Below, piece after piece: positions 1-10,660 of a stretch of DNA of 64,000 nt (position 1 is the first letter of the stretch; each line of letters opens with the position of its first letter). The stretch is from Pseudomonadota bacterium (GTDB taxonomy: Bacteria > Myxococcota_A > Polyangia > Polyangiales > Polyangiaceae): NCBI GenBank assembly GCA_023431345.1, contig JAEYWK010000199.1, forward strand, positions 1 through 64,000, read 5' to 3'. The notes beneath the pieces are model-generated. The model was given only the letters and a program-made list of their open reading frames with translations. It was not told where the DNA came from and made no database searches. The position numbers were made by a program, and so were the translations under genes.

Positions 1-211
1 AGGCACCACCGAGGCCGTCCACGCCTCCGCTCGACTGGCCGCCCTCAGCCGTCGCGTCGGCGCCTCCGGCGGTTTCTGCGCCCGCGCCGCCTTGACCGTC
101 GTGGGGCGAACCGCCTACGCCCAGGTCGCCCAGCGGCCGGTCATCATCACAGCCGACGACGGCCGCCAGCACCACGCAGCACGCCACACCAAGCCCATAA
201 GCAGTCTTCAT
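1..211 (-). CDS. Gly/Ala-rich lipoprotein, 3' part outside window
   Basis: The reading frame starts at the ATG ending at 211 and runs off the left edge. The N-terminus is MKTAYGLGV, a hydrophobic stretch, then the lipobox AAVVGC at about residues 16-21 followed by DDDRPLGD. This is a signal-peptidase-II lipoprotein of the outer or inner membrane; Asp after the Cys may favour inner-membrane retention, though that rule is not established in myxobacteria. The next 45 residues are a low-complexity Gly/Ala/Asp/Gln linker (GGAGAETAGG, GGQSSGG) of the kind common in myxobacterial surface lipoproteins. No functional domain lies in the visible part. Confidence 0.75.
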   Translation of the reverse strand, partial: MKTAYGLGVACCVVLAAVVGCDDDRPLGDLGVGGSPHDGQGGAGAETAGGADATAEGGQSSGGVDGLGGA

Positions 212-296
212 GGCGGCGAGCATAGCGCGCGTCGTCGCGTCGCGCTTCCATCGGTCAGCTAGCCGACGCGCGGGCGCTCTTTCGCCGTGCGCGTGG

Positions 297-1064
297 TCAA
301 GACACCTCGACGATCACGGCGGTGATGTTGTCTTTGCCGCCTCGGCTGTTAGCCAGCTCAATCAGACGCGTCACCGAAAGTGCGCCACCTTCCGCGAGGA
401 TAGGCGGGATCTCTTCAGTGCGAAGGTAGCCGTGCAGGCCGTCGCTGCAGATCAAGAAGGTATCCCCGAGCTCTGGCTCGGAAACCGTCGTATCTACTTG
501 CACATAATCACGGCTTCCCACCGCCCGCGTGATCACGTTGCGCTGCTTGCTCACCCGCGCCTCTTCGGGCGTGATGATGCCCTGCTTGAGCTGCCAATTG
601 ATGAGGGTGTGGTCCTCGGTCAGCTGTACGGCGTCGCTCCCGCGCACGCGGTAGATGCGGCTGTCGCCCACCTGCGCGGTTACGAGCGCGCTACCGAACC
701 GCATCATGGCGGTGATGGTCGTGCCCATGCCGGCCTTGCCACGGTCGATCTCCGCCATCGCGTAGACGATGTATGTCGCCGCCTGCACCGCACCCTCGAG
801 CAGGCGGGCCGCCGCTCGGCTGCGCTCGTCGGTCAGCGGGCCATCGAGCTTCAAGCTCGTCTTGCCGCGCTTGACCATGCCGTGAACGGTGTCGATCGCT
901 TCCTGGCTCGCCACCTCGCCCGCGGCATGCCCTCCCATCCCATCGGCCACCACCCAAAGGCCCAGCTCGTCGTCGCAGAGGTAGGCGTCTTCGTTGGTGG
1001 TCCGCCGGCGACCAATATCGGATGCGCCGTAAGATTGCATGCGCGGGGACCGGACCTCGGACAT
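297..1064 (-). CDS. PP2C-family Ser/Thr protein phosphatase
   Basis: A 255-residue Stp/PrpC-like phosphatase that would dephosphorylate Ser/Thr-phosphoproteins in the cytosol. Seen motifs: GASDIGRRRTTNEDAYL near the N-terminus (metal-site Glu-Asp), VVADGMGGHAAGE around residues 40-52 (DGxGG), GMGTT, VGDSRIYR, ICSDGLHGYL and C-terminal GGKDNITAVIVEV (metal-binding Asp-Asn). The length is typical of a stand-alone catalytic domain without a membrane segment. The ATG at 1064 is preferred over an in-frame TTG two codons upstream. It is divergent from the FIST gene; the 175 bp between them hold both promoters. The only Ser/Thr kinase in the window lies 26 kb away at 27347, so a functional link is not implied. 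Confidence 0.93.
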   Translation of the reverse strand: MSEVRSPRMQSYGASDIGRRRTTNEDAYLCDDELGLWVVADGMGGHAAGEVASQEAIDTVHGMVKRGKTSLKLDGPLTDERSRAAARLLEGAVQAATYIVYAMAEIDRGKAGMGTTITAMMRFGSALVTAQVGDSRIYRVRGSDAVQLTEDHTLINWQLKQGIITPEEARVSKQRNVITRAVGSRDYVQVDTTVSEPELGDTFLICSDGLHGYLRTEEIPPILAEGGALSVTRLIELANSRGGKDNITAVIVEVS

Positions 1065-1239
1065 TCCCAAGCAAAATAGGAAATGTTTTGGCGGAACGAA
1101 AGGGCGTAAGCTTCCCTAGCCAGAATGACCTGGTTGCGGTCGTGTTCTCGCGGCCTGGTCCCTCAGCTTTCGCTCTCCTCGCTCGTCCTATCAGCCTCCC
1201 GGGCCTGCTCCCTGCGGCCCCCCGCCCTCGCCCCGAGCC

Positions 1240-2415
1240 ATGACTACGGCCCACAGCTTCAGCTTCGCCGGAGAGGACCCCGAAAAAGCCGCGCGAGCCT
1301 TCGCGCAAGCGGCGCGGCGCGTCACGCGCCCGAGCGGCGCGGTCGTCTTCGCCGCGGGCGGTCTGGGTGAGCGCTTGGTGGAAGTGGGCCGAGCGATCGG
1401 CAAGGCCGCTCCCGGCATCCCCGCGTGTTTGGCCGCAGGTGCCGGCGTCGTCTCCGAACGCGGCGAGGTCGAGGGGCAAGCGGCTGCGACCGGTTTGGTG
1501 TGGAGCGGGGGTCACGCCGAGCCGTTCAGCGTGCTCGCCCACAACGCGGAGACCGTCGGCGCTCGTCTCTCTGAAGCCATCAAGGCCAGCGAGAGCTCCG
1601 GGCGCATGGGCACCGCGCTCGTGTTCGCGCGCCCGAGCGGGCTCGCCCCGCATGTGCTCGAGCCGCTGAGCGAGCTGCGCCGGACGCGCGTGCTCGGCGC
1701 GGGCACGGTCGGCGACGCCCCGGTGCTCGCGCTCTCCGCGGACGGCACCTTGAGCCCGGGGCCGGCCGGGGGCATCGTGCTTCGCGGCTTGACCACGCCG
1801 CTCGTGCGCGCCTCGGCGGCGTGCCGGCTGCTCATGCCGCTGAAGGTCATCTCCAAGACGCGCGGCTCGATGGTGCTGGAGCTCGAGGGCGCGCCCGCGC
1901 TCGAGGTGTTGAGCTCCGTTGCGGGCAACCTCGAAGATCAGCCCTTGGTGTTCGTGGCGCTGGCTCCTCCGCTGCCAGCCGACGGGCCACGCCGCGATCC
2001 GGCGCTCGGCGATGAGCGCGGGGTCGAGCGGCCGGAGCTGTTGATCCGCGCCGTGCAGGGGGTCGATCCGGTGCGCCGGGGCCTGCTCGTCTCGGATGAA
2101 GTGAAACCCGGCATGCGGCTCGCATTCGCCGTTCGCGACGCCAAGGCGGCTCGGGAAGACTTGCAGAGCGCGGTGCGTGACCTGCTGCGCGACGCGCGCG
2201 GCGCGGCCCCTCGCTTCGGCATCTACTTGAACTGCGCCGGGCGCGGCTCGAGCCTCTACGGTCAGCGAGACGTCGATCTCAAGATCTTGAAAGCGCGGCT
2301 GGGCGAGCTGCCGCTCGCAGGTATGCAGTCGTCGTTCGAGGTGTCGGAGGTAGGCGGCAAGCCTTCGCTCCAGCTGTACACCGGCGTCTTGGGGCTGTTT
2401 ACGGCGCCATCGTGA
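1240..2415 (+). CDS. FIST N/C-domain sensory protein
   Basis: 391 residues without signal peptide or membrane segment. The N-terminal half (ACLAAGAGVVSERGEVEG, then VLGAGTVGDAPV) and C-terminal half (GIYLNCAGRGSSLYG and PLAGMQSSFEVSEVGG) match the FIST_N and FIST_C domain pattern, a family proposed to bind small ligands such as amino acids in signal transduction. Here it is a stand-alone protein with no kinase or cyclase fused. It is followed after 66 bp by sctV on the same strand, so the two may be co-transcribed. No convincing Shine-Dalgarno sequence precedes the ATG. The family assignment is confident; the ligand is unknown. Confidence 0.85.
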   Translation: MTTAHSFSFAGEDPEKAARAFAQAARRVTRPSGAVVFAAGGLGERLVEVGRAIGKAAPGIPACLAAGAGVVSERGEVEGQAAATGLVWSGGHAEPFSVLAHNAETVGARLSEAIKASESSGRMGTALVFARPSGLAPHVLEPLSELRRTRVLGAGTVGDAPVLALSADGTLSPGPAGGIVLRGLTTPLVRASAACRLLMPLKVISKTRGSMVLELEGAPALEVLSSVAGNLEDQPLVFVALAPPLPADGPRRDPALGDERGVERPELLIRAVQGVDPVRRGLLVSDEVKPGMRLAFAVRDAKAAREDLQSAVRDLLRDARGAAPRFGIYLNCAGRGSSLYGQRDVDLKILKARLGELPLAGMQSSFEVSEVGGKPSLQLYTGVLGLFTAPS

Positions 2416-2481
2416 GCCGCTGACGCTGGGCTCTGTCACGGCTTGACGCCACCTGCCGGCTGAATTGAGCTGCCGTCCTCG

Positions 2482-4488
2482 ATGGCGGCACAGGCGGCGC
2501 AGGGCGCGCGGGCGGGCGCGCAGGCCCAAGGTTTGGGGCTGCGCACGCCCCGTACGCGCTTCGGATTCGCCGACGCGACGCTGGCCGCGTTCGTGATCGC
2601 GATCGTCGGCTTGATGGTGGTGCCGCTCCCCACCTGGCTGCTCGATCTGCTGATCGCGTCCAACTTGGCGGCGTCGGTCGCGGTGCTGCTCGTCGCGCTC
2701 TACGTCGGCGATGCCCTCAAGATCGCCGCATTCCCGACGCTGCTGCTGCTCGCCACGCTGTTCCGCCTCGCGCTCAACGTGTCGTCGACGCGCCTCATCT
2801 TGCTGCAGGCCGACGCGGGCGAGGTCATCCGCGCGTTCGGGCAGTTCGTGGTGCGCGGCAACTACGTCGTCGGCGCGGTCATTTTCCTCATTTTGACGAT
2901 CATCCAGTTCGTGGTGATCGCCAAAGGCAGCGAGCGCGTGGCCGAAGTCGGCGCGCGCTTCACCCTCGACGCCATGCCCGGTAAGCAGATGGCCATCGAC
3001 GCCGAGCTGCGTTCGGGCAGCATCGATGGCCTCGAGGCGCGACGGCGTCGGCGCGCGCTCCTGCGCGAAAGCCAGTTCTACGGCGCCATGGACGGCGCGA
3101 TGAAGTTCGTCAAAGGTGACGTGATCGCGTCGCTGATCATCACCGTCATCAATATCCTCGGCGGTTTGGCGATCGGCGTCGGCCAGCGCGACATGGAGGT
3201 CGTCACGGCGCTCAAGCGCTACGGCTTGCTGACGGTGGGCGACGGCCTCGTCACGCAAATCCCGGCGCTGGTGCTAGCCACCGCGGCAGGCGTGCTCGTG
3301 ACGCGCGTGGCCAGCGAAGAGGCCGAAACTCCGCTCGGCGCGGAGCTCGCGGCGCAGATCTTCGGTCAGCCACAGGCGCTGCGCGTCGGCAGCTTCTTCG
3401 TGCTCGGGCTCGCGCTCATCCCGGGGCTGCCGGGGTTGCCGTTCTTGGTCATCGGCGCCCTGCTCTTCGCCGCGTCGCGAGCGCGCCTGAAGAGCCTGCG
3501 GGAAGCAGAACGCCAACAGCCCGAACCGATTCAGCGCCGACCCGGGCCCCAGGCCCAGCCGCGCTTCGTGCCCTTGGTCGTGCCTTGGAGCGTCGACGTC
3601 TCGAAGGATCTCGAGCCGCTGTTGGACGATGATCTTCGCGGCGGAGAGGTGCGGCGCCCAGGGCTGCGCGCCGCGTTGCCCGCCGCCCGCGAAATCATTT
3701 TTCGAGAGCGCGGTGTCCCCCTGCCGGCTGGCCGCATCCAGACTTCGGAGGCGCTGCCGGAGCGTCACGCCGTGCTCTCCCTTCACGAAGTGCCCGCCCT
3801 GCTGATCTCGCTGCCGCCCAGCGTGCCTGACGGCGAAATAGCGCAGCAGCTGCTGTTCGAGCTCTTGCCCGCCCTCGATCGCCGTGTGCAAGATTTCTTG
3901 GGGCTCTCGGAAACGCAAACGCTGCTCGATGAGCTCGAGCAACTCTCGCCCGCGAGCGTGCGTCAGGTGGTGCCCAAGCCCATCTCGCTGATTCAGCTGA
4001 CCGACATCTTGCGGCGGCTGGTCGAGGAGCGAGTCAGCATCCGCGATTTGCGCGCCATCCTCGAAGCGCTGTCGGTGGTGGGCTCAACCGAGAAGGACCC
4101 GCTCACTTTGGCCGAGTTCGTGCGCGCCCAGCTGCGGCGGCCCATCACGCACGCGCTGACACGCGGAGCGCGCGAGCTGCCCGTCTTGTTGCTCGATTCC
4201 CACATCGAAGACGCGGTGCGCGGCGCGATCACGCGCACCCCGGCGGGCGCCTTCCTGGCCCTCGCCCCCGTCGCCAGCCGCGACATCCTGACCGCGATCA
4301 AGCGGGCCCTTGCTCAGCACGCGGCGGAGGTGTCACCCGTCGTGGTGCTCACCCAGCCCGACATCCGCCGCTTCATTCGCAAGCTGCTGGAGCCCGAGCT
4401 GCCGGAGGTGCGGGTGGTTAGCTACGCGGAGCTCTTGCCCGAAGTAGCAGTGAAGCCCCTGGGGCGGGCGACGATCACGAATCTCTGA
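2482..4488 (+). CDS. sctV: Type III secretion export-gate protein SctV (FlhA family)
   Basis: 668 residues, full length for the family. The N-terminal half is an integral membrane domain with the family signatures FRLALNVSSTRLIL (around residue 95), a FHIPEP-like region with FTLDAMPGKQMAIDAELRSG (around 155-175) and YGLLTVGDGLVTQIPAL. The C-terminal cytosolic ring domain is complete (VSIRDLRAILEALSVV and HIEDAVRGAITRT). The string IQFVVIAKGSERVAEV resembles non-flagellar SctV more than flagellar FlhA, so SctV is preferred. No other secretion or flagellar gene is in the window, so it is an orphan here. The start ATG lacks a clear ribosome-binding site. Confidence 0.88.
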   Translation: MAAQAAQGARAGAQAQGLGLRTPRTRFGFADATLAAFVIAIVGLMVVPLPTWLLDLLIASNLAASVAVLLVALYVGDALKIAAFPTLLLLATLFRLALNVSSTRLILLQADAGEVIRAFGQFVVRGNYVVGAVIFLILTIIQFVVIAKGSERVAEVGARFTLDAMPGKQMAIDAELRSGSIDGLEARRRRRALLRESQFYGAMDGAMKFVKGDVIASLIITVINILGGLAIGVGQRDMEVVTALKRYGLLTVGDGLVTQIPALVLATAAGVLVTRVASEEAETPLGAELAAQIFGQPQALRVGSFFVLGLALIPGLPGLPFLVIGALLFAASRARLKSLREAERQQPEPIQRRPGPQAQPRFVPLVVPWSVDVSKDLEPLLDDDLRGGEVRRPGLRAALPAAREIIFRERGVPLPAGRIQTSEALPERHAVLSLHEVPALLISLPPSVPDGEIAQQLLFELLPALDRRVQDFLGLSETQTLLDELEQLSPASVRQVVPKPISLIQLTDILRRLVEERVSIRDLRAILEALSVVGSTEKDPLTLAEFVRAQLRRPITHALTRGARELPVLLLDSHIEDAVRGAITRTPAGAFLALAPVASRDILTAIKRALAQHAAEVSPVVVLTQPDIRRFIRKLLEPELPEVRVVSYAELLPEVAVKPLGRATITNL

Positions 4489-4561
4489 GAACAACAGCGA
4501 GCCGAGCGAGCTTCACAAAACCGCACGACTCACAGCGCCGTACACCTGCCGTACAGCAGCC

Positions 4562-5518
4562 TCACACCCTGCGCTGCACGACCATCTTCTTCGGCACCTG
4601 ACCCGATTGCTCCAGCAGCTTCCGTGCTTCCTTTTGCAGGAGCGGATGCGTCTTCTTCATCATGAAGCCGCCGAGCAACCGCACATCCACCGCCAGCAGC
4701 TTGCGCAGCGCTTTGCGCATCGTCGCGAGATCGGTCTCGTGCGCCGCCGCGTAGGCCAACGCGCGGTAGAGCTGCGGGCGGATCTGCTCGAAGATCGCGT
4801 CTTCGAAGTCGTACAGCTCGAGCATCTCCTTGGCCTTCTTGGCGTCGCCCGAGCGAGCCATCGCCTCGGCCTTCACGGAAGCCAGCATGCCCCGTGTGCG
4901 CGCGTCTTGGTGGCGGCTCAGGTCGATGTTGTCGGTCAACTGCCGCGCCGGGCCCACCTCGCCTTGCGTGAGGTGAATCATCGCTCGCTGCCCGCGAGCT
5001 TCGTCCGCCACCGGGGCCATGACCTTCTTCAGGTCGATGCTCTCGAGCGTCGCCAGCGCCTTCTTCGGATCCTCTTGCAGCTCCAGCTGCGCGCGCGCGA
5101 ACACGGCGGCGGTGTCACCCTTCTTGAAGCCCGTCGACAGCTTCTCGAGGGCCGCTTTACGGTCGTCATCCGTCTCGACGCCGCTCAAGATGCTGGCCAC
5201 GCCGCGCGCCGTCTTGGCTTGCCGCATCGCCCATACGAGCAAGCCGACGCCCACCACCGTGAGCACGACCGGTATGCCGAGCAGCACCTTGCTCCAGCTG
5301 CCCGACACGAGCGTCGAGATGGATCCGAACAAGATCCAGACGCCGGCCAAAATCAAACCGAGACGCGTGAGCAGCGAGCGCAGCTGCCCGCCCGCGAGCG
5401 GATCGGCCAGCTCTTGCCGCTTCGCCGTCGTCGGAGCCTTGAGCGCCTCACGCGCCGCCTTGCCGGTGCTGGGTGTCGTGCTCTGGGCCCTCTTCAGCTT
5501 ACGGGTCTCGCTGGCCAT
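4562..5518 (-). CDS. Membrane protein with TPR-like C-terminal domain, function unknown
   Basis: 318 residues from the ATG at 5518 (an in-frame TTG at 5563 would add 15). A basic, low-complexity N-terminus is followed by two hydrophobic segments at about residues 60-80 (LILAGVWILFGSIST) and 85-105 (VLLGIPVVLTVVGVGLLVWAM). The rest is Ala/Lys-rich helical repeats (FARAQLELQEDPKKALATLESID, KAEAMARSGDAKKAKEMLELYD) like degenerate tetratricopeptide repeats, placed in the cytosol. It ends 74 bp from the convergent sctV. It follows the PerM-type transporter by 138 bp on the same strand and probably shares its transcript. No named family was recognised. Confidence 0.75.
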   Translation of the reverse strand: MASETRKLKRAQSTTPSTGKAAREALKAPTTAKRQELADPLAGGQLRSLLTRLGLILAGVWILFGSISTLVSGSWSKVLLGIPVVLTVVGVGLLVWAMRQAKTARGVASILSGVETDDDRKAALEKLSTGFKKGDTAAVFARAQLELQEDPKKALATLESIDLKKVMAPVADEARGQRAMIHLTQGEVGPARQLTDNIDLSRHQDARTRGMLASVKAEAMARSGDAKKAKEMLELYDFEDAIFEQIRPQLYRALAYAAAHETDLATMRKALRKLLAVDVRLLGGFMMKKTHPLLQKEARKLLEQSGQVPKKMVVQRRV

Positions 5519-5656
5519 ATCGGGCGTTGTCTTAGCACCGGTTGGCGCGCGAGGAGCCGTCAAAGCCGCTGGCAGATGGTCAACGGTCAGCGGTCGGCGC
5601 CGAACAGGCGGCGGCCGGAGGTCGCGGGGCGTCGTTACAGGAAGCTCGGTGGAGCG

Positions 5657-6955
5657 CTAACTGCGTGCGGGCGGCAGGAGGCTGTCGGGCGGCGCGTCCG
5701 GCATCGTTTCGAAGCGGAAGTGGATGAAAATACTCTGTAAGAGCGAGAGCGCGGGCACGGCCAACAGCGCTCCCCACAGGCCGAAGAAGTGCTCGCCGAT
5801 GATCAGCGCCAGCACCACCAGCACCGGGTGAATCTTGGCTGCAACGCCGATGATCTTCGGGTTCAGCAGGTTCGCTTCGACTTGATGGATGCCCACGATC
5901 CAGAGCAACACCCAGATCGCAGTCCAGAAGTCTTGCGTGAGGCCGATCAGCACGGCCGGGATCGAGCTCAAGATCGAGCCGAAAATCGGCACGATGCTCA
6001 TCACCGCCGCCAAAATCGACAAGATCGGCCAGTACTTGAGGTCGAACATCGCGAAGCCGATGGCCGACAGCACGCCGTTCACGGCGCAGATCAAGAGCTG
6101 GCCGCGCACCACGCCCGACATCCCGCGGTCGACGCGCCACAGCAGGCGATCGTAGCCGATGCGAGCTCGCGCCGGCAGGAGCGAGCGGAAGAAGCCGATG
6201 ATGTCTTCACGCGTGCCCATGATGTAGCCCGCGACCATCAACGTCATGAAGAGCAGGAAGATGCTGCGCGCGATCGCGCCGACCACCGCCTTGCCGACCG
6301 ACAGCAGCTCGAGCGCGTTGCGCTGGATGTAGCCGACGGCCTCGTTCATGCCACGCGCCGTCAAGTCGGAGACCCTGAACTTCTCCTGCTTTTGGATGCC
6401 AGGCCCGACGCGCCAGTGGCCGGGGCCTTGCTGCACGACCTCGACACCGCTGCCGACCCGCAGCTCCACGCTGCCGTCGGGCTTGGTGACCACCGCGAGG
6501 GCGGGCGGCTCGTCCGCGACCTCGGTGACGGCCGGCTTCTTCGGGCGTGAGCGGCTTCGAAAGCCCTCGACCCACGACTCGAGCTGCGGCCCATATTGTT
6601 GGGAGAGCTTGTCGGCTAGCGACGGCGCCTCCCGCATGAACTTGGCCGATTCGATGTAGATGCGCGGCGCGATGGCCGCGATCGAAAAATAAATGGTGCC
6701 CAGCGTGATCGCGTAGACGATCAAGATCGCCGCGGCGCGCGGCACGCGCCAACGCTCCACTCGCTCCACCAGCGGGGCAAGGACGTACGCGATGATCAGC
6801 GCCAGAATGAACGGCAGCAGCACCTCGCGCGCCCAGAGCAACAGCGCCGCCGTGATAGCGGCGCTGATTGAAAGGAACACGACTCGCGGACGCGTCCAAC
6901 CGCCGCTACCCCCTCGGGTAGACGACGGTTGGTTGACGCTAACGGGAACGGTCAC
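5657..6955 (-). CDS. AI-2E/PerM-family membrane transporter
   Basis: 432 residues with about eight membrane segments in the AI-2E (PF01594) arrangement. There are two N-terminal helices, a periplasmic loop, then GTREDIIGFFRSLLPARARI, a central pore-like core and the conserved C-terminal LLNPKIIGVAAKIHPVLV and IGEHFFGLWGALLAVP. Members export a variety of solutes; only a few act on autoinducer-2, so the substrate is open. The large insert at roughly residues 100-200 contains a charged, proline-containing segment (SRPKKPAVTEVADEPPA) that is not part of the usual core. The start is a GTG 40 bp after the rpsA stop, and it lies just beside an inverted repeat. Confidence 0.88.
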   Translation of the reverse strand: MTVPVSVNQPSSTRGGSGGWTRPRVVFLSISAAITAALLLWAREVLLPFILALIIAYVLAPLVERVERWRVPRAAAILIVYAITLGTIYFSIAAIAPRIYIESAKFMREAPSLADKLSQQYGPQLESWVEGFRSRSRPKKPAVTEVADEPPALAVVTKPDGSVELRVGSGVEVVQQGPGHWRVGPGIQKQEKFRVSDLTARGMNEAVGYIQRNALELLSVGKAVVGAIARSIFLLFMTLMVAGYIMGTREDIIGFFRSLLPARARIGYDRLLWRVDRGMSGVVRGQLLICAVNGVLSAIGFAMFDLKYWPILSILAAVMSIVPIFGSILSSIPAVLIGLTQDFWTAIWVLLWIVGIHQVEANLLNPKIIGVAAKIHPVLVVLALIIGEHFFGLWGALLAVPALSLLQSIFIHFRFETMPDAPPDSLLPPARS

Positions 6956-6987
6956 TGAGACTTTGAAACCTTAGTAAGCCGTTCCCG
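6943..6987 (-). promoter_or_regulatory. Inverted repeat between rpsA stop and perM-like start
   Basis: A perfect 9-bp inverted repeat, CGGGAACGG and CCGTTCCCG, separated by 27 bp. Read on the minus strand it follows the rpsA stop and its second arm begins one base after the GTG start of the transporter gene. In RNA it would place the start region in or next to a stem. It could be a weak rpsA terminator without a U-tract, a translational control, or chance. Confidence 0.4.
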
Positions 6988-6995
6988 CTCTCTGC

Positions 6996-8756
<1,761 letters not shown>

Positions 8757-8850
8757 TAGTGGTAACAGTGCCTCCTTGGTCCGGCAGGCTGGGTATCGGT
8801 CCACTGCCACGTGGGCAGACGGCGAACACACGCCTCGCGACGGACGCGCT

Positions 8851-8879
8851 CTGGTAGCGCACGAAGGCTCGCGGGTCAA
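8851..8879 (-). promoter_or_regulatory. Possible sigma-70-type promoter of rpsA
   Basis: On the minus strand TTGACC (8879-8874) and TACCAG (8856-8851) are 17 bp apart, about 95 bp upstream of the rpsA start. The -35 is good and the -10 is poor. An own promoter for rpsA would fit the 238-bp gap before it. Confidence 0.35.
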
Positions 8880-8994
8880 ACCGCAATTCCAAGGCGTTCC
8901 GGCAGCTTGGAGGGACTCGCACCCTGAGCAGAGCGGGAGTTGGTCCGTCTCGCCCCACTGGGGGCCAGCTCAGCGTCGCGCTATGACTTCGAGA

Positions 8995-9663
8995 TCAGGG
9001 GTACTTGGACGCCAGCCGCGAAGCGAGCGTCGCCGCTTCACGGGCCAGCTCGGGGGCATCAGGAGCCACTCCGCGCACGGATGGGCCAGAAAAACCCAAA
9101 CGATCTCCAATCTCAGCGCGACCAAGCAGGCCCTTCACCAGCTCCTCGCGGCTGGCCAGGACCACCGTGTCGTCCGGGGTGCCGGCGAGCAACGCGCCAT
9201 CGGCCAGCTTGCATCCGGAGTCAGTCGGCTCGGAGCGGATTCCGCCCTCGGCTAGGACGTTGCACGCCGCTTTGGCCGCTGGCACGCCTGTCTCACCGCG
9301 CAGCTCGAGGCCGAACACGAGCACGAAATCGGAAGGATCGGGGCCAGCTCCGAACGCCAGCTCGCGCGCAGCCGCCGCCGAGAAACCGAGCTTTTTCTCG
9401 AGCGCCGGCCGGCGGTCACCCCGCGGATCCAGCGCGGCGAGGAGCGGCGCTACCGCCGGTCGTCGCTCGACGTCGTTCAGCTCGATGCGCGCGCGGTAGC
9501 GCATCGCCTGTGGAACGTGCATCAGCGCCATCGGCCGGTAGCCCCCGTATCGTTCATAAACGAAGCGGCCGGCGATGAACGCGATGAACGCCAGCCCGAG
9601 CGCGACGCCGACCAGCAGGCGAAACGAGATGCGAATGCCTGGGCGCTCAATCACGGCGGTCAT
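8995..9663 (-). CDS. Single-pass membrane-anchored protein, function unknown
   Basis: 222 residues from the ATG at 9663 (a GTG at 9681 is also possible). One N-terminal membrane segment at about residues 16-34 (LLVGVALGLAFIAFIAGRF) anchors a periplasmic domain of about 185 residues. The domain has the layout seen in the two lipoproteins at 9733 and 12743: a strand at RYRARIELNDVERR, then FVLVFGLELRGETG, and a late block ALLAGTPDDTVVLASREELVKGLLG. I infer a distant paralogue, not a named family. It is the last gene of the run before rpsA, 70 bp after its upstream neighbour. Confidence 0.7.
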   Translation of the reverse strand: MTAVIERPGIRISFRLLVGVALGLAFIAFIAGRFVYERYGGYRPMALMHVPQAMRYRARIELNDVERRPAVAPLLAALDPRGDRRPALEKKLGFSAAAARELAFGAGPDPSDFVLVFGLELRGETGVPAAKAACNVLAEGGIRSEPTDSGCKLADGALLAGTPDDTVVLASREELVKGLLGRAEIGDRLGFSGPSVRGVAPDAPELAREAATLASRLASKYP

Positions 9664-9732
9664 CGCGGCGGACGCTACCACGCCGCGCAGCTCGAGCCAG
9701 TCCGGCCCGGCGCGAGCGACATGCCGACCGCT

Positions 9733-10656
9733 CTACCAGGAGCAGCCGTCCGCGGCGTCGGACAGGCAAGCGACGAGCGGCGCCAAGGCAGCGCGCCCCA
9801 CGTCGGCGCGGAGCACGAGCCGATCCTGCTCCGCAGTCAGCCGTGTGGTGCCCTCGAGCGAGCGGGGCAGCTGCTGAAGCAGCGCGCCGACCGCGCCCTC
9901 GAGCGCGGCGGCGTCTTCGGCCGACGCGAGCACGAGCGCCGCTTCGAGCCGAGCGCGATCCGACTCGAGATCGAAGGTCAGCGCGAAGGCCTTGGCGTGC
10001 TCGAGCAGCTCACGCAGCGAGCCCGTAGCGAGCCGGGCCAGGAGCGCAGGGCGCGCCGCCACCGACAAAGCTCCCTCTGATGGCGGCAGCAAGCGCCGCT
10101 CGCTCGGCGGTGACCCGAGCGCGCGCTCGACAGCGTCGATCTCGGCCTCGGAGACGAAGGCGCGCAGACGATCGCCCTGGGCGTACAGGCGAGCCGTCGT
10201 CGCGCGCGCAGCGACGCCGCCTGGCTTACGCTCCCAATAGCGCAGGTCCGCACCCAGATCGCGCGGCCTACCGAAACCCGGCGGCGGCGCCAACAAAGGC
10301 TCGAACCGGCCCTCCGCTACCAACACTCGATCCAGCGGTAAAAGGCGGGGGCCAGGGCGATACGCGAAATAGACGCGGTCCGCCGCGAGCAGCGCGCTCA
10401 GCAGCTGGGGCTCCGAATCCTCTCCGCTCTCGTCCGCTGCTCGGCTGAGCGCCGCGCGCGCCAGGGCGTCCGAAGCCAGCGCTCCCAACACGCCCTTGAT
10501 TCGCGCCATGTCCAGGCGAGCGACGACGTCGAGGTCCGCCGGAATCAAGTCCTGGGCGGACGCGACGCGCGGCGCGCTCGGCAGCGCCGGGCGTTCGCGC
10601 GGGCCGCAAGCGAGGGCGAGCGTTCCCAGAGCACTCAGCAGTGCCCGCCGCTGCAC
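9733..10656 (-). CDS. Lipoprotein, function unknown (paralogue-like of 12743 gene)
   Basis: 307 residues from a GTG four bases after the cmk stop. The N-terminus MQRRALLSALGTLALACG gives a signal peptide with lipobox LALAC. The mature part begins with a short linker then ADLDVVARLDMARIKGVLG, followed by AADRVYFAYRPGP, a long Ala/Leu/Arg-rich helical region and a Cys pair near the C-terminus (VACLSDAADGCSW). Order of elements and the LDM motif resemble the lipoprotein at 12743-13735, which has VGVLDMQALF and KVYFGVYS. It is probably a periplasm-facing protein co-transcribed with cmk. No enzymatic motif was recognised. Confidence 0.75.
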   Translation of the reverse strand: MQRRALLSALGTLALACGPRERPALPSAPRVASAQDLIPADLDVVARLDMARIKGVLGALASDALARAALSRAADESGEDSEPQLLSALLAADRVYFAYRPGPRLLPLDRVLVAEGRFEPLLAPPPGFGRPRDLGADLRYWERKPGGVAARATTARLYAQGDRLRAFVSEAEIDAVERALGSPPSERRLLPPSEGALSVAARPALLARLATGSLRELLEHAKAFALTFDLESDRARLEAALVLASAEDAAALEGAVGALLQQLPRSLEGTTRLTAEQDRLVLRADVGRAALAPLVACLSDAADGCSW

Positions 10657-10660
10657 CGAG

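Noticed and set aside
210..1079. Open frame opposite the PP2C phosphatase
   Set aside because: The phosphatase on the other strand has all catalytic motifs; this frame has none.
691..3258. Very long open frame on the minus strand opposite the FIST and sctV genes
   Set aside because: It is antisense to two well-conserved genes, has His/Arg/Gln-rich composition typical of high-GC shadow frames and no domain.
4489..4561. Repeated CCGTACA between convergent sctV and the TPR-like gene
   Set aside because: Direct repeat of seven bases only; it cannot form a hairpin and is expected by chance.
8880..8960. tRNA-like T-arm on the minus strand (GGTGCGAGTCCCTCC)
   Set aside because: The T-loop lacks the TTC core, and no acceptor, D-arm or anticodon stem could be folded around it.
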